From positions 1-61,451 of the forward strand of contig DASYKO010000137.1 in NCBI GenBank assembly GCA_035995285.1: DNA of 61,451 nt, read 5' to 3'. The stretch is from UBA7672 sp035995285 (GTDB lineage Bacteria; Pseudomonadota; Alphaproteobacteria; Caulobacterales; Hyphomonadaceae). Positions 53,014 through 61,451 of the stretch are shown here, piece after piece (position 1 is the stretch's first letter; each line of letters begins with the position of its first letter). The notes below the pieces were generated by a model, which was not told the DNA's origin, made no database searches, and was given only the letters and a program-made list of their open reading frames with translations. The position numbers and the translations under genes were made by a program.

Positions 53014-53754
53014 CTAGCGCGGCTTGCCGGCTTCGGTCTGGCCGAACGCGCCCTTGAAGTCGGCGACGCTGGAGACCCAGCCGAAGAATGTCTCGATGTT
53101 GTAGATGGCGGCTTTCTGCACGAACTCGGGGCCCGCCTGGTGTGTGGCGTCTTCCAGAACGACGCCGAAATATTCGAGGAAGAAGCCGTCACGCAGCGTG
53201 CTCTCGACGCACACATTGGTGGCGATGCCGGTGAAGATGATGTGGCGGATGCCCCGCGCGCGCAGGACCGAATCCAGCTGCGAGTTGAAGAAGCCGGAAT
53301 AGCGCGTCTTGTGCAGGCAGATGTCACCCGGCTGCGGCTTCAGATCGTCGACCAGTTCGTAATCCCAGCCGCCGCGCGACAGCAGCTTGCCCATCAGCTC
53401 GGGCTTCTTGCGCATCGTCTTCAACGCGTTCGACTTGTGGAAGTTGGGCGAACCCGGCCCGCCGGCCTCTACATAATCGCAATCCCAACCATTCTGGAAA
53501 TAGATCACCTGGATGCCCGCAGCGCGCGCCACGCCCAGCACCTGCTTGGTGTTCTCGATCACCTTTGCGGCGCCGGAAATGTCGAAGCCTGCGAGGTCGA
53601 GATAGCCGCCCTTGGAGGCATAGGCGTTCTGCATGTCGATCACGATGATCGCCGTCTTGGCGGTCGGCACCGCGATCGGCTCGGGCCGGGCGGGCAGCAT
53701 CACATATTCGGCTTCGCCGAATGCGCCAGGGGCGGATGTCTGTTCAATCGCCAT
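53014..53754 (-). CDS. rutB: Ureidoacrylate amidohydrolase RutB
   Basis: A 246-residue isochorismatase-like hydrolase. The catalytic Asp is in AIIVIDMQNAYASKGGYLDLAGFD, Lys in CLHKTRYSGFFNSQLD and Cys in FTGIATNVCVESTLRDGFFLEYFG, the known triad. WDCDYVEAGGPGSPNFHKSNALKTMRKKPEL is RutB-like. It cleaves ureidoacrylate peracid to carbamate and aminoacrylate peracid. ATG 53754 (MAIEQTSAPG) is preferred over the in-frame start at 53799. First gene of the rut operon, divergent from rutE. Confidence 0.93.
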   Translation of the reverse strand: MAIEQTSAPGAFGEAEYVMLPARPEPIAVPTAKTAIIVIDMQNAYASKGGYLDLAGFDISGAAKVIENTKQVLGVARAAGIQVIYFQNGWDCDYVEAGGPGSPNFHKSNALKTMRKKPELMGKLLSRGGWDYELVDDLKPQPGDICLHKTRYSGFFNSQLDSVLRARGIRHIIFTGIATNVCVESTLRDGFFLEYFGVVLEDATHQAGPEFVQKAAIYNIETFFGWVSSVADFKGAFGQTEAGKPR

Positions 53755-53837
53755 GTCAAAGGCCTGTCTTGTATCGCCGCCAGCATGGCATAGCCTCACG
53801 CGGCGCCAACCGATTTCCGTGGGTTAACAGGCTTCAC

Positions 53838-54452
53838 ATGACCGAACGCACAGACTCTACTCTCTCGGCAGCCCTTCCGCCGGACAGCCTCGACCGGCTT
53901 TTTCGCACGGCGCGCACGTATAATGCCTGGGCGCCCGAGCAGATTGCGCAGGCGCTGATCCATGAAATCTATGAACTGGCAAAATGGGCGCCGACTGCCT
54001 CGAACTGCAATCCCGGCCGGTTCGTCTTCCTGACCAGCCCCGAAGCCAAGGTGCGGCTCGCGCCGCATATGTCGAATTCGAATCGGCCGAAGACGCTGGC
54101 GGCGCCGGTCAACGTCATCATGGCCTATGACCTGCAGTTCTTCGAGCGCATGCCCTTCCTCTTCCCGCACAAGCCGGAAGCCGCGACCTGGTTCTCCAAG
54201 CCCGAGGCGGCGATGGAGGAAGCCTTCCGCAATGGCACACTGCAGGCGGCCTACCTCATGCTCGCCGCGCGCTCGCTCGGCCTCGATTGCGGGCCGATGT
54301 CGGGCGTGAAGCTGCCGGGCGTGAACGAGGAGTTCTTCAAGGGCACCAGCCTGCGCGCAAACTTCATCTGCAACATCGGCCACGGCACGACGGAGAACCT
54401 GTTCCCCCGCTTGCCGCGCCTCACCTTCAATGAGGCCTGCCAGATTCTCTAG
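53838..54452 (+). CDS. rutE: Malonic semialdehyde reductase RutE
   Basis: A 204-residue nitroreductase-family flavoprotein. LDRLFRTARTYNAWAPEQIAQALIHEIYELAKWAPTASNCNPGRFVFL is the FMN-binding start, and LMLAARSLGLDCGPMSGVKLPGVNEEFF is the RutE-specific part. It reduces the toxic malonic semialdehyde formed by the Rut pathway to 3-hydroxypropionate. ATG 53838 is 84 bases from the rutB start on the other strand; the short divergent spacer must hold both promoters. Slightly longer than the usual 196 residues. Confidence 0.93.
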   Translation: MTERTDSTLSAALPPDSLDRLFRTARTYNAWAPEQIAQALIHEIYELAKWAPTASNCNPGRFVFLTSPEAKVRLAPHMSNSNRPKTLAAPVNVIMAYDLQFFERMPFLFPHKPEAATWFSKPEAAMEEAFRNGTLQAAYLMLAARSLGLDCGPMSGVKLPGVNEEFFKGTSLRANFICNIGHGTTENLFPRLPRLTFNEACQIL

Positions 54453-54477
54453 ACGATGAGCTGAGCGCCTGCCCCGT

Positions 54478-57400
54478 CTACTCCCTGACCGAGGGCGTCA
54501 GCTTCAGGGGCACGCGCTTGCCGGCGCGCTCCACCACGATGTCGGTGGTCTGACCGACCTTGAGGCCGTTCATCGCCTGCATGTAGTCGTAGATGTTGGT
54601 GAGTTCGGCGCCGCCGAGGCCGACGATGATGTCCCCGCCCTGCAGGCCTGCCTTGGCCGCGGGGCCGCCCTGCACGACGCCGGAAATCTTGACGCCCTTC
54701 ACGTTCTCGGAGGCGTAGTCGGGGATCGTGCCGAGATAGACGTTGGCAACACGGCCCTGGGCGTTGCCTGTCTGCTCGACCTTGATGTAATCGGGCGGGG
54801 ATGCTGCCTGCGCCTGTGAGCGGGCAATCAGGCTCATCAGCCGCGTGATGTCGTAGAGGCCCTTGTAGTTGATGCGGTCGGCCGTATCGCGCGGGGAGTG
54901 GTATTCCTCGTGGCTGCCGGTGAAGGCGGCGAGGATCGGGACGCCAGCGAGATAGAAGGATGTGGCGTCGGTCGGCAGGTATGTGTCGGCCACTGTCGTG
55001 ACCGGCAGGCCGATGACGGCGTTGCGCTGTTCGATCTCGCGCGTCCACACGCTGGATGAGCCTACCCCCTGGAAGATGAGGTTGTCCTTCAGGCGGCCGA
55101 CCATGTCCATGTTGAGATAGGCGGAGAAGACGCTGGCCAGCTCCGGCTTGTTGGCGGCCTTCTTGGCGGCTTCGACAAAGGCGGATGAGCCGAGGAGGCC
55201 GAGTTCTTCCCCCTCCCAGGCGGTGAAGATGATGTCGCGCTGGGCGGTGAGACGGCCTGCGGCGCGTTCCGCGGCGAAGTACTGCGCGAGTTCGAGCAGG
55301 GCCGAGACGCCTGAGGCGTTGTCGTCTGCGCCGTAGTGGATCTTGCCGCGTTCGTCGCCGCGGGCGAGCGAGCCGGAGGCTTCGCCGTGGCCGAGGTGGT
55401 CGAGGTGGGCGCCGATGACCAGGGCTGGAGCGCCGGCCGGGCCGCCGAGGCGGAGGCGGGCGATGACGTTGTGGCCCTGATGCTTTTCGTAGGCGAGAGC
55501 GATGTTGGCAGAGACCTTCACCCCGGCCAGCGGCAGGCCGTTGGCCATGTCACCTTTGTCCAGCGTCGCGGCGAGCTTGGCGACGTCAGTGTTGGCGCGG
55601 GCGAGCAGCGCGTTGGCGGTTTTCGCCGTGACCGCGACAACCGGAAGGCCCGAGGCGCCCGAGCCGGATTCGTAGGCGAGCTTGGGAAGTTCGCTTTCGT
55701 ATTTGATGCCAGGGGCCGGCGCGAAGATGACGCCGGCTGCGCCCTTGGCGCGGGCGGTTGCGGCTTTGTAACGTAGATCGGAATAGCGCGAGAGATGGAT
55801 GCGCGTCTTGCTGTCAACATTGTTCGGCATGTCGCGCCAGACGAGGACCCACTTATCCTTCACGTCGAGGTGGGCGTAGCTGTCATACTCCGCGTTGTCG
55901 CCATCCTTGGGCGCAGCGATGCCGTAGCCAGCGAACACGACATCGGCTGACGCAGCCTTGCCGGTGCGCGAGAAAGACAGGGGGCGCCAATCGGCGTCCG
56001 ATTTGAGGTCCAGCGGCTTGCCTGCGACGGTGGCGGTCACCGCATTATCCTTGCCCAGCGAGACGCCGGCGGTGAATTCGAAGGCCTGCATGTAGGAGCC
56101 GGCATCGCCTGCGGGTTCGAGGCCAGCGGCCTTGTAGGCGGCTGCCACATAGGCTGCGGCCCTCTCCCCGCCCGGCGCGCCGGTGAGGCGGCCTTCCATC
56201 TCGTCGGAGGCGAGCGCGTAGACATGCTTGCGCAGGTCGGCCTCGGAGATCGCAGCGGCCGTGTCTGCTACCGCGACCCGAGGCGCAAAGTTGGCGACAA
56301 GCGCGCCCTTCGCGTCGAGGCCGAGGAGGCGGCGGGCTTCGGCGTCGTTCCAGTCGGCCGTAAAGATCTGCGAGGTGTTGTTGCTGGTGAGGTTAGACGT
56401 CCAGGCAAGATGGCGGCCATCCGGATTGAACATCGGAAGGCCGTCGAAGCCCTTGCGCTCCGTCACGCGAACGGGTGGGCGCTTGCCGGCGGCGTCGACC
56501 ATGTAGAGCTCGAAATTGTCGAAGCCGAGAAGGTTGGTGGCGAAGATGATGTAGTCGCCCGAGGGGTGGAAGATCGGGGCCCAGGACATGGCGCCGAGGC
56601 TGGTGATCTTCGTCTGGTTCGTGCCGTCGAGATTCATCGTGTAGACTTCGGCGCGCGCGCCATCTTCGGAGAAACGGCGCCAGATGATCTTCTTGCCATC
56701 CGGGCTGAAGAACGTGCCGCCGTCATAGCCGTTGACGTTGGTCAGCTGTTTCACGCCCGAGCCGTCTGCATTCATGATGTAGACGTCCATGAAATAGGAC
56801 GGGTCCTGCTCAAGCTGTTTCTTCTCGGCGGCATTCAGCGTGCGGCTGTAGGCGGCGCGGTTGGAGGCGAAGACGATCTTCGAGCCATCCGGCGAATAGG
56901 CGCCTTCCGCGTCATAGCCGAGCGTGTGCGTGAGGTTCACATACTTGTTCGTCGCGAGATCGAATTGCTGGATGTCGTAGGTGGGATCGTAGTCCCACGA
57001 ATAGCGGCGCGTCTGGCCGCTCTTGCGGAAAGCGATCTCGTCGGCCTGTTTCTTCTTCGCGTCGGGATCGTCCTGGGTGGATGCGAAGATCACCTTCTTC
57101 TTGTCCGGGCTGATCCAGCCGCAGGTCGTCTTGCCGTGGCCGGGGGAGACGCGGCGCACGTCGCCTGAGCCAAGGTCCATCAGGTACATCTGGTAGAAGG
57201 GATTGTCTGCCTCGCGCTCGGACTGGAAGATGAGCTGCGTGCCGTCGCCTGAGAAATAGCCCTCGCCTGCGCGCAGGCCTTCGAATGTCAGCTGGCGCTC
57301 GCTGGAGAGCAGCGGACCTGCTGGCTTCGCGGGCGTTGCGGGCTGGGATGCGAACTGAGGAGCGGTAGGCGCAGCCGCCGTCGCTGACGGGGCTGTTTGT

Positions 57401-57489
57401 TGATCAGGCTCCGTGACGCCGGCACAGGCCGAAAGGCCGAGCACTGCCACGAGTGCAGTCAGCTCTCTGCGGATGGATGACGGTTTCAT
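54478..57489 (-). CDS. Lipoprotein with TolB-type propeller, M28 aminopeptidase and PDZ domain
   Basis: A 1003-residue cell-envelope protein. The signal peptide ends LGLSAC, giving lipid-modified Cys22. Residues about 65-430 are WD40/TolB-like blades (FYQMYLMDLGSGDVRRVSPG, PDGSKIVFASNRA, VYIMNADGSGVKQLT). A PA-type segment follows (about 560-690). The M28 zinc site has IGAHLDHLGHG, HYGADDNASG, TAWEGEELGLLGSSAF and YLNMDMVGR, plus His in HEEYHSPRDT. A C-terminal PDZ domain has VQGGPAAKAGLQGGDIIVGLGG. All metal and catalytic residues are visible. It probably trims exported peptides, the propeller acting as substrate gate. Confidence 0.9.
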   Translation of the reverse strand: MKPSSIRRELTALVAVLGLSACAGVTEPDQQTAPSATAAAPTAPQFASQPATPAKPAGPLLSSERQLTFEGLRAGEGYFSGDGTQLIFQSEREADNPFYQMYLMDLGSGDVRRVSPGHGKTTCGWISPDKKKVIFASTQDDPDAKKKQADEIAFRKSGQTRRYSWDYDPTYDIQQFDLATNKYVNLTHTLGYDAEGAYSPDGSKIVFASNRAAYSRTLNAAEKKQLEQDPSYFMDVYIMNADGSGVKQLTNVNGYDGGTFFSPDGKKIIWRRFSEDGARAEVYTMNLDGTNQTKITSLGAMSWAPIFHPSGDYIIFATNLLGFDNFELYMVDAAGKRPPVRVTERKGFDGLPMFNPDGRHLAWTSNLTSNNTSQIFTADWNDAEARRLLGLDAKGALVANFAPRVAVADTAAAISEADLRKHVYALASDEMEGRLTGAPGGERAAAYVAAAYKAAGLEPAGDAGSYMQAFEFTAGVSLGKDNAVTATVAGKPLDLKSDADWRPLSFSRTGKAASADVVFAGYGIAAPKDGDNAEYDSYAHLDVKDKWVLVWRDMPNNVDSKTRIHLSRYSDLRYKAATARAKGAAGVIFAPAPGIKYESELPKLAYESGSGASGLPVVAVTAKTANALLARANTDVAKLAATLDKGDMANGLPLAGVKVSANIALAYEKHQGHNVIARLRLGGPAGAPALVIGAHLDHLGHGEASGSLARGDERGKIHYGADDNASGVSALLELAQYFAAERAAGRLTAQRDIIFTAWEGEELGLLGSSAFVEAAKKAANKPELASVFSAYLNMDMVGRLKDNLIFQGVGSSSVWTREIEQRNAVIGLPVTTVADTYLPTDATSFYLAGVPILAAFTGSHEEYHSPRDTADRINYKGLYDITRLMSLIARSQAQAASPPDYIKVEQTGNAQGRVANVYLGTIPDYASENVKGVKISGVVQGGPAAKAGLQGGDIIVGLGGAELTNIYDYMQAMNGLKVGQTTDIVVERAGKRVPLKLTPSVRE

Positions 57490-57798
57490 TGGGCCTCCGG
57501 TCGGACGTCGCGTACGACGTTGATGCCATCCATCATATGACGGGTAAAGCACGCAGAAACGGCCTGAATTCAGGCCAAACCGACAGGTCTGAGCAACGGG
57601 AACGGCAATTCCCGATATCTTCCGGACTGGCCTGACGCGTATGCCGATCCGCGACCTCATGCAGCGGCTCTCGGCATGAGACCTGAACGACTGCACGATT
57701 GATCGACTGAGCGGCCTCCCGCCCGGCCGATTCGACCACCGGGGTGTTCCAAGGCAGTCCTTTCAGGCTATGTGATCGAACGGACGGGGAGGTTCGCC
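57490..57798. promoter_or_regulatory. Divergent intergenic region with two palindromes
   Basis: This is 309 non-coding bases between the peptidase lipoprotein and the 61-aa protein. ACGTCG-CGTA-CGACGT (57505-57520) lies 16 bases before the lipoprotein start and could be an operator for it. GGCCTGAATTCAGGCC (57561-57576) is a perfect 16-base palindrome. GGGGAGG near 57787 is the ribosome binding site of the small gene. No clear promoter hexamers. Confidence 0.45.
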
Positions 57799-57984
57799 AT
57801 GAAAAGCAGGTTCCTCACAGACAGCGAGAAACGCGACGTTGCGCGCGCTGCAATGGAATTCCTCAAGACGCAGAACCCGGGCTGCACCGTGCACGTGAAG
57901 GTGCACGACGAAACCGACTTCCGCGGCGTGCCGCAATACACGGCCACGATCAGCACACTGAAGGACGAGACGCTGCCGGAGTAG
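57799..57984 (+). CDS. Small hypothetical protein (61 residues)
   Basis: A soluble basic-to-neutral protein, MKSRFLTDSEKRDVARAAME, with a helix to about residue 22 and then beta-rich CTVHVKVHDETDF and PQYTATISTL. Start chosen at 57799 because GGGGAGG precedes it; an ATG nine codons earlier has no such site. No family, signal peptide or membrane segment recognised. Transcribed alone toward dinB with a 177-base gap. Confidence 0.6.
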   Translation: MKSRFLTDSEKRDVARAAMEFLKTQNPGCTVHVKVHDETDFRGVPQYTATISTLKDETLPE

Positions 57985-58112
57985 GCAGCACCGATCGAGG
58001 CCGCGGCGTGGAATAAACGAGCGCGCGTTGAGCGTGATGAGTCAGCCTCCAATATCGGCGCTCACCTACCGCGCCGTTTTCCGAAAACAGGCTGATGCGC
58101 GGGCCGCCGGCA

Positions 58113-58143
58113 TTGACTCACTCAGCGTGTTCTCGTTATGTTC
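58113..58143 (+). promoter_or_regulatory. dinB promoter overlapped by an alphaproteobacterial LexA box
   Basis: TTGACT (58113-58118), 17 bases, then TTATGT (58136-58141) forms a sigma-70-like promoter. Across its -10 part lies GTTC-TCGTTAT-GTTC (58129-58143), an exact match to the GTTC-N7-GTTC operator of alphaproteobacterial LexA. Repression by LexA and release after DNA damage follow from established knowledge of this operator. Confidence 0.8.
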
Positions 58144-58161
58144 TTTTCGCATTTTGACTGG

Positions 58162-59418
58162 ATGGACGACTTGGATCTCGTTCCCGGAATCCTTCATGCT
58201 GACCTCGACGCGTTCTACGCGTCGGTGGAGCAGCTGTTGAATCCGAGCCTGCGTGGCAGGCCGATTGCGGTCGGCGGCGGCGTGGTGCTGGCGTGTTCGT
58301 ACGAGGCGAAGGCGTTCGGCATTCACAGCGGAATGCCGGGACGGCGGGCGCGCGAGCTGTGTCCCGATATCATCTTCACTGGCGGACACTTCAGCGAGTA
58401 CCAGCGGCTCGGAGACGCGGCGATTGCGGTGATGCGCGACTACACGCCGGACGTCGAGCGGATTTCGATCGACGAGGCATTTGCCGACGTGGCGGGTTCG
58501 AGACAGCTGTTCGGTTCGCCGGAGGACATTGCAAGGACGGTGAGGCGCCGCGTGCGTACGGAGCTGGGCCTGCCGATTTCGGTCGGCGTGGCGCGCACCA
58601 AGCATCTCGCCAAGATCGCCTCGCAAGTCGCCAAGCCAGACGGGCTGGTGGTGGTCGATCCGGGGACGGAGCTTGAATTCCTGCACAACCTGCCGGTCGA
58701 GCTGATGTGGGGCGTGGGGCCGGTAACGAAGGCAAAGTTCGCCGAGGCCGGCGTTATGACGATCGGGCAGCTGGCGCAGCGGTCTCCGAATTCGGTGCAG
58801 CGGCTGCTCGGACAGGCGGTGGGAGAGAAGCTGTCGCAGCTGGCCTGGAACCGCGATCCGCGGGCGATCGAGACGCGGCGGCGGGCGCGTTCGGCTGGAG
58901 CGCAATCGGCGCTGGGACGAAGGCCCGCCACCGAGCGCGTGTTCAAGCCCGTGCTGCTTCACCTGGCAGAGCGGATCGCCACGCGCCTACGCGCCAAAGA
59001 CAGGCCGTGCCGCACGGTGACGGTGCGCGTACGGTTTTCCGACATGCGGTCGGTCACGCGCTCGCTTACCCTGCCCGCCTCGATTTCGGCGACGACGCCG
59101 CTGATGGAAGTCGCGGTTGATCTGGTGCGCGGCGTGCTGGCGGACTACCGCGAGGAAAAGACGATCTCGCTGCTGGCGATCTCGACGTCGAATCTCGGGC
59201 AGGATTCCGTCCTCCAGCTTGAACTGCCGTTCGGGCTCGCCGATGACGGGCTGCGCCCCGGAACGCGTAAAGGCGCCGCGCGAGGGCGGGCGGACAGGGC
59301 GATGGATGTGATACGCGGGCGGTTCGGATGGGAATCCGTCGCCTATGCATCTTCGGCGCTTGGCGAAAAGCACTCCGTGCCCGATGAATTCAGGAGCCTT
59401 GCGGAGAAGGAGCTTTGA
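58162..59418 (+). CDS. dinB: DNA polymerase IV (DinB, Y family)
   Basis: A 418-residue translesion polymerase. GILHADLDAFYASVEQ holds the first catalytic Asp, and ERISIDEAFADV holds the catalytic Asp-Glu pair. LGLPISVGVARTKHLAKIASQVAKPDG and MWGVGPVTKAKFAEAGVMTIGQLA follow, then a little-finger domain from about residue 235. The ATG at 58138 lies inside the -10 element and LexA box, so I take the in-frame ATG at 58162, which also fits the usual short family N terminus. Error-prone extension past DNA lesions. The C-terminal extension beyond the little finger is Arg/Ala-rich and seems to lack an obvious clamp-binding motif. Confidence 0.93.
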   Translation: MDDLDLVPGILHADLDAFYASVEQLLNPSLRGRPIAVGGGVVLACSYEAKAFGIHSGMPGRRARELCPDIIFTGGHFSEYQRLGDAAIAVMRDYTPDVERISIDEAFADVAGSRQLFGSPEDIARTVRRRVRTELGLPISVGVARTKHLAKIASQVAKPDGLVVVDPGTELEFLHNLPVELMWGVGPVTKAKFAEAGVMTIGQLAQRSPNSVQRLLGQAVGEKLSQLAWNRDPRAIETRRRARSAGAQSALGRRPATERVFKPVLLHLAERIATRLRAKDRPCRTVTVRVRFSDMRSVTRSLTLPASISATTPLMEVAVDLVRGVLADYREEKTISLLAISTSNLGQDSVLQLELPFGLADDGLRPGTRKGAARGRADRAMDVIRGRFGWESVAYASSALGEKHSVPDEFRSLAEKEL

Positions 59419-59433
59419 GCGCGGCATAAACGC

Positions 59434-61062
59434 TCAGGCGTCGGCCTTGCCGGTGATCATCTCGCGGATCTTGTTGGTGAGTGTCTCGAGGCCGAAGGGC
59501 TTGGTCAGCATCTCCATGCCCGGCTCGAGGAAGTCGCGGCGTACGGCGGCGTCGGCGGCATAGCCGGTCATGAACAGGACCTTGAGCTGCGGACGGTCGG
59601 CCCGCGCGATCTCCGCAAGCTGGCGGCCGTTCATGCCGGGCAGGCCGACATCGCTGACCATGAGGTCTATACGCTGGCGTCGGCCAAGCGCGGCAAGTGC
59701 CTGTTCCGGGTCCGAGGCTTCGATGGCGCTGTAGTTCAGGTCGCGCAGAACTTCCAGGATCAGCATGCGGACCTGCGGGTCGTCCTCGACCACAAGCACC
59801 GTCTTGCCGAGCCCGTCCGCCTGAACGGACGCGGACGGCGCGATTTCGGCAGCATCCTCGCGTGCGCTTGCCGGAAGGCGCAGGATCACGGCCGTACCCT
59901 TGCCGACCTCGCTTTCGATCCGCACGTTGCCGCCGGACTGGTTGACGAAGCCATAGACCATCGAAAGCCCGAGCCCGGTTCCCTGCCCCAGCGGCTTGGT
60001 GGTGAAGAAGGGCTCGAAGACGTTGGCGAGCACGTCCGCGGGAATACCTTCGCCGGTATCGCGCACCGTGATGGAGACGAACGCAGGCGTGCTGGTTTCG
60101 TCCTTGCGCGTTTCAATGGTCAGCACGCCGCCTTGGGCCATGGCGTCGCGCGCATTGATGGCGAGGTTGAGGATGGCGGATTCGAGCTGGCTGACGTCGG
60201 TTGACGCCCAGAATTCGGCGGCGTCAAACTTCGTCTCGATCTTCACATTCTCGCCCATGGTGCGGTCGAGCAGGATGCGCATCGAGCTGATCGCAGCGTT
60301 GACATCCACCGGCTTGATGTCGAGCGACTGGCGCCGGCCGAAGGCGAGAAGGCGCGATGTCAGAGATGCGGCGCGGTTCGCAGAAGTCTGCGCGGCTTCG
60401 ATGAACCTCATGGCCTCGTCGTAACGCCCGCCTTCGATGCGGCGCTTCACCAGATTGAGGCCGCCGATGATGCCGGCCAGCATGTTGTTGAAGTCGTGGG
60501 CGATGCCGCCGGTCAACTGGCCGATGGCCTCCATCTTCTGGGAGTGCATGAGGGCAGCGCGAGCCGTCTGCAGCTCTTCCTGCGCTTGCCTCTTCTCGGT
60601 GATGTCGCGGGTGATCTTCGCGTAGCCGCGCAGCTCGCCGTTTTCGCCGCAGATGGGATCGATGATCACGTGCGCCCAGAACCGCGTGCCGTCCTTGCGC
60701 AGCCGCTGGGCTTCGGTTTCGTAGCGGCCTTCCTGGCTGGCAACGCGCAGCGCGCGGTCGGCCTCGCCCGCTAGCCGGTCTTCCTCGGTGTAGAAGCGGG
60801 AGAAGTGCGAGCCGATCACTTCATCGCCGCGATAGCCTTTGATCCGCTGCGCGCCTGAATTCCAGGTCGTAACCTTGCCTTCCGGGTCGAGCATGTAGAG
60901 CGCATAGTCGGTCACGCCCTCGACGAGGATCCTGAACTGCTCCAGCGCATCGCGGTGGGACGTACGCTCGATGTTGAGGCGGTCGGCCTCGTCCTTCGGC
61001 AATCCATAGTCGGTCGTGGTGGTCTCTTCTTCGGCGATGGCGAAGGCTCCCGCTTCCTTCAA
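59434..61062 (-). CDS. PAS-domain hybrid histidine kinase with C-terminal receiver
   Basis: A 542-residue cytoplasmic sensor kinase without membrane helices. The PAS domain covers about 40-160 (LVEGVTDYALYMLDPEGKVTTWNSGAQRIKGY, FWAHVIIDPICGENGELRGYAKITRDITE). HisKA has the phosphorylated His189 in TGGIAHDFNNML. HATPase spans about 290-405 (LNLAINARDAM, VRDTGEGIP, GQGTGLGLSMVYG). The receiver domain is about 423-540, with Asp in LMVSDVGLPGMNG. The start appears to be TTG at 61062, since no in-frame ATG precedes the PAS domain; AAGGAG lies about 12 bases upstream. The output partner is not encoded nearby. Confidence 0.92.
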   Translation of the reverse strand: MKEAGAFAIAEEETTTTDYGLPKDEADRLNIERTSHRDALEQFRILVEGVTDYALYMLDPEGKVTTWNSGAQRIKGYRGDEVIGSHFSRFYTEEDRLAGEADRALRVASQEGRYETEAQRLRKDGTRFWAHVIIDPICGENGELRGYAKITRDITEKRQAQEELQTARAALMHSQKMEAIGQLTGGIAHDFNNMLAGIIGGLNLVKRRIEGGRYDEAMRFIEAAQTSANRAASLTSRLLAFGRRQSLDIKPVDVNAAISSMRILLDRTMGENVKIETKFDAAEFWASTDVSQLESAILNLAINARDAMAQGGVLTIETRKDETSTPAFVSITVRDTGEGIPADVLANVFEPFFTTKPLGQGTGLGLSMVYGFVNQSGGNVRIESEVGKGTAVILRLPASAREDAAEIAPSASVQADGLGKTVLVVEDDPQVRMLILEVLRDLNYSAIEASDPEQALAALGRRQRIDLMVSDVGLPGMNGRQLAEIARADRPQLKVLFMTGYAADAAVRRDFLEPGMEMLTKPFGLETLTNKIREMITGKADA

Positions 61063-61370
61063 AAGGCTCTTACGCTCCTTATTGCCCCGCGATCAGGAAC
61101 CCCCGACGGCCCTGGGCCCGGCGATCCGCGCGAGCGACTGCAGTACAAGATGGCTGGGGGACGCCCGCTGGCAAGCGCGAGCGCACAACTTAAGATAGGA
61201 AATCAGCCTCCGCGGTCTGCGAGACACATGGCCTTGCGGCCGCATTGACCTACGGCGAGCGGAATCCCGTTGTTTTCCGGCGGTTTGACGCCAAGGGCAA
61301 TCCGGCAGGAGAGCCGGAGTTTCCCGTTGTTAAGTCAGGCCAGCAGGCGCCTTCGCCTGCCACCGGATGC
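61063..61370. other. Intergenic region upstream of the histidine kinase
   Basis: I see no convincing gene in these 308 bases. One plus-strand frame from about 61250 stays open to the edge (TYGERNPVVFRRFDAKGNPA) but has no start or family that I recognise. The promoter of the kinase gene should lie here; no hexamer pair stands out. Confidence 0.4.
61345..61362 (-). terminator. Hairpin downstream of the partial edge gene
   Basis: GCAGGCG and CGCCTGC pair perfectly across a 4-base loop. On the minus strand the stem starts eight bases after the TAG at 61371-61373. A T tract is missing, so it is at best a weak or Rho-aided terminator. Confidence 0.35.
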
Positions 61371-61451
61371 TACTGGCCGCCGCCCGCAGCCCGCGCCACA
61401 GGAGCAGCCGCTGCTGTCTTCATCGAAGCCGGAGGCGGGATCACCACGTTG
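61371..61451 (-). CDS. C-terminal end of an unidentified gene at the right edge
   Basis: The minus strand is open from the edge to TAG at 61371 and reads NVVIPPPASMKTAAAAPVAR, then AAGGGQ. An Ala/Pro/Gly-rich tail of this kind is common at protein ends, and a hairpin follows the stop. Too short to assign; the plus-strand frame over the same bases is also open. Confidence 0.35.

Noticed and set aside
53010..53327. Longer start for the EF-G-like gene
   Set aside because: The extra 106 residues are an out-of-frame reading of rutB; homology to EF-G begins right after the GTG at 53009.

Overview
The window looks like high-GC alphaproteobacterial chromosome. The evidence is GC-rich coding sequence throughout, an exact GTTC-N7-GTTC element of the alphaproteobacterial LexA type at dinB, a rut pyrimidine-degradation cluster, and a PAS hybrid histidine kinase of a kind common in this class. 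No rRNA or tRNA genes were seen, and the species cannot be named from the sequence.

Bases 1-15447 (all minus strand) are a polymorphic-toxin locus. It holds a 3983-residue RHS/YD-repeat protein, a small downstream gene that is probably its immunity gene, and a displaced second copy of the RHS C-terminal cassette. The displaced copy shares a LysM-like module and hydrophobic segment with the main gene, carries a different tip, and its tip is cut by a partial IS3-family element. The main RHS protein contains two tyrosine-rich tandem arrays (11 x 9 residues and 13 x 8 residues) that I do not associate with RHS proteins.

Bases 15660-21009 hold four stand-alone NRPS-type genes: two condensation-domain proteins, one carrier protein and one AMP-forming ligase. 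No thioesterase or phosphopantetheinyl transferase is nearby.

Bases 21396-42784 are one compact, almost fully overlapping plus-strand cluster for a flagellar-type export machine, rod, rings and hook: fliQ-fliR-flhB-flhA-TPR, then flgF-flgG-flgA-flgH-flgI-flgB-flgC-fliE-fliF-(101-aa ORF)-fliH-fliI-fliJ-fliK-flgD-flgE-(fliM-like)-fliN-fliO-fliP-fliA-TPR-ORF. No recognisable fliG, motA/motB, flagellin, flgK, flgL or fliD is present. The MS-ring protein is short, and the C-ring genes are reduced or divergent. This is either half of a split flagellar regulon or a flagellum-derived secretion or hook apparatus without rotation or filament. It is the strongest candidate here for an undescribed system.

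Bases 42973-49727 encode a three-gene transglutaminase / circularly permuted ATP-grasp / alpha-E set (a predicted peptide-ligation and cleavage system). Bases 49738-54452 are rutA, rutD, rutC and rutB plus divergent rutE, with a stand-alone protein made only of EF-G domains III-V inserted after rutB. The right end carries a TolB-propeller/M28 peptidase/PDZ lipoprotein, a 61-aa protein, LexA-controlled dinB, a hybrid histidine kinase, and a fragment of another gene at the edge.
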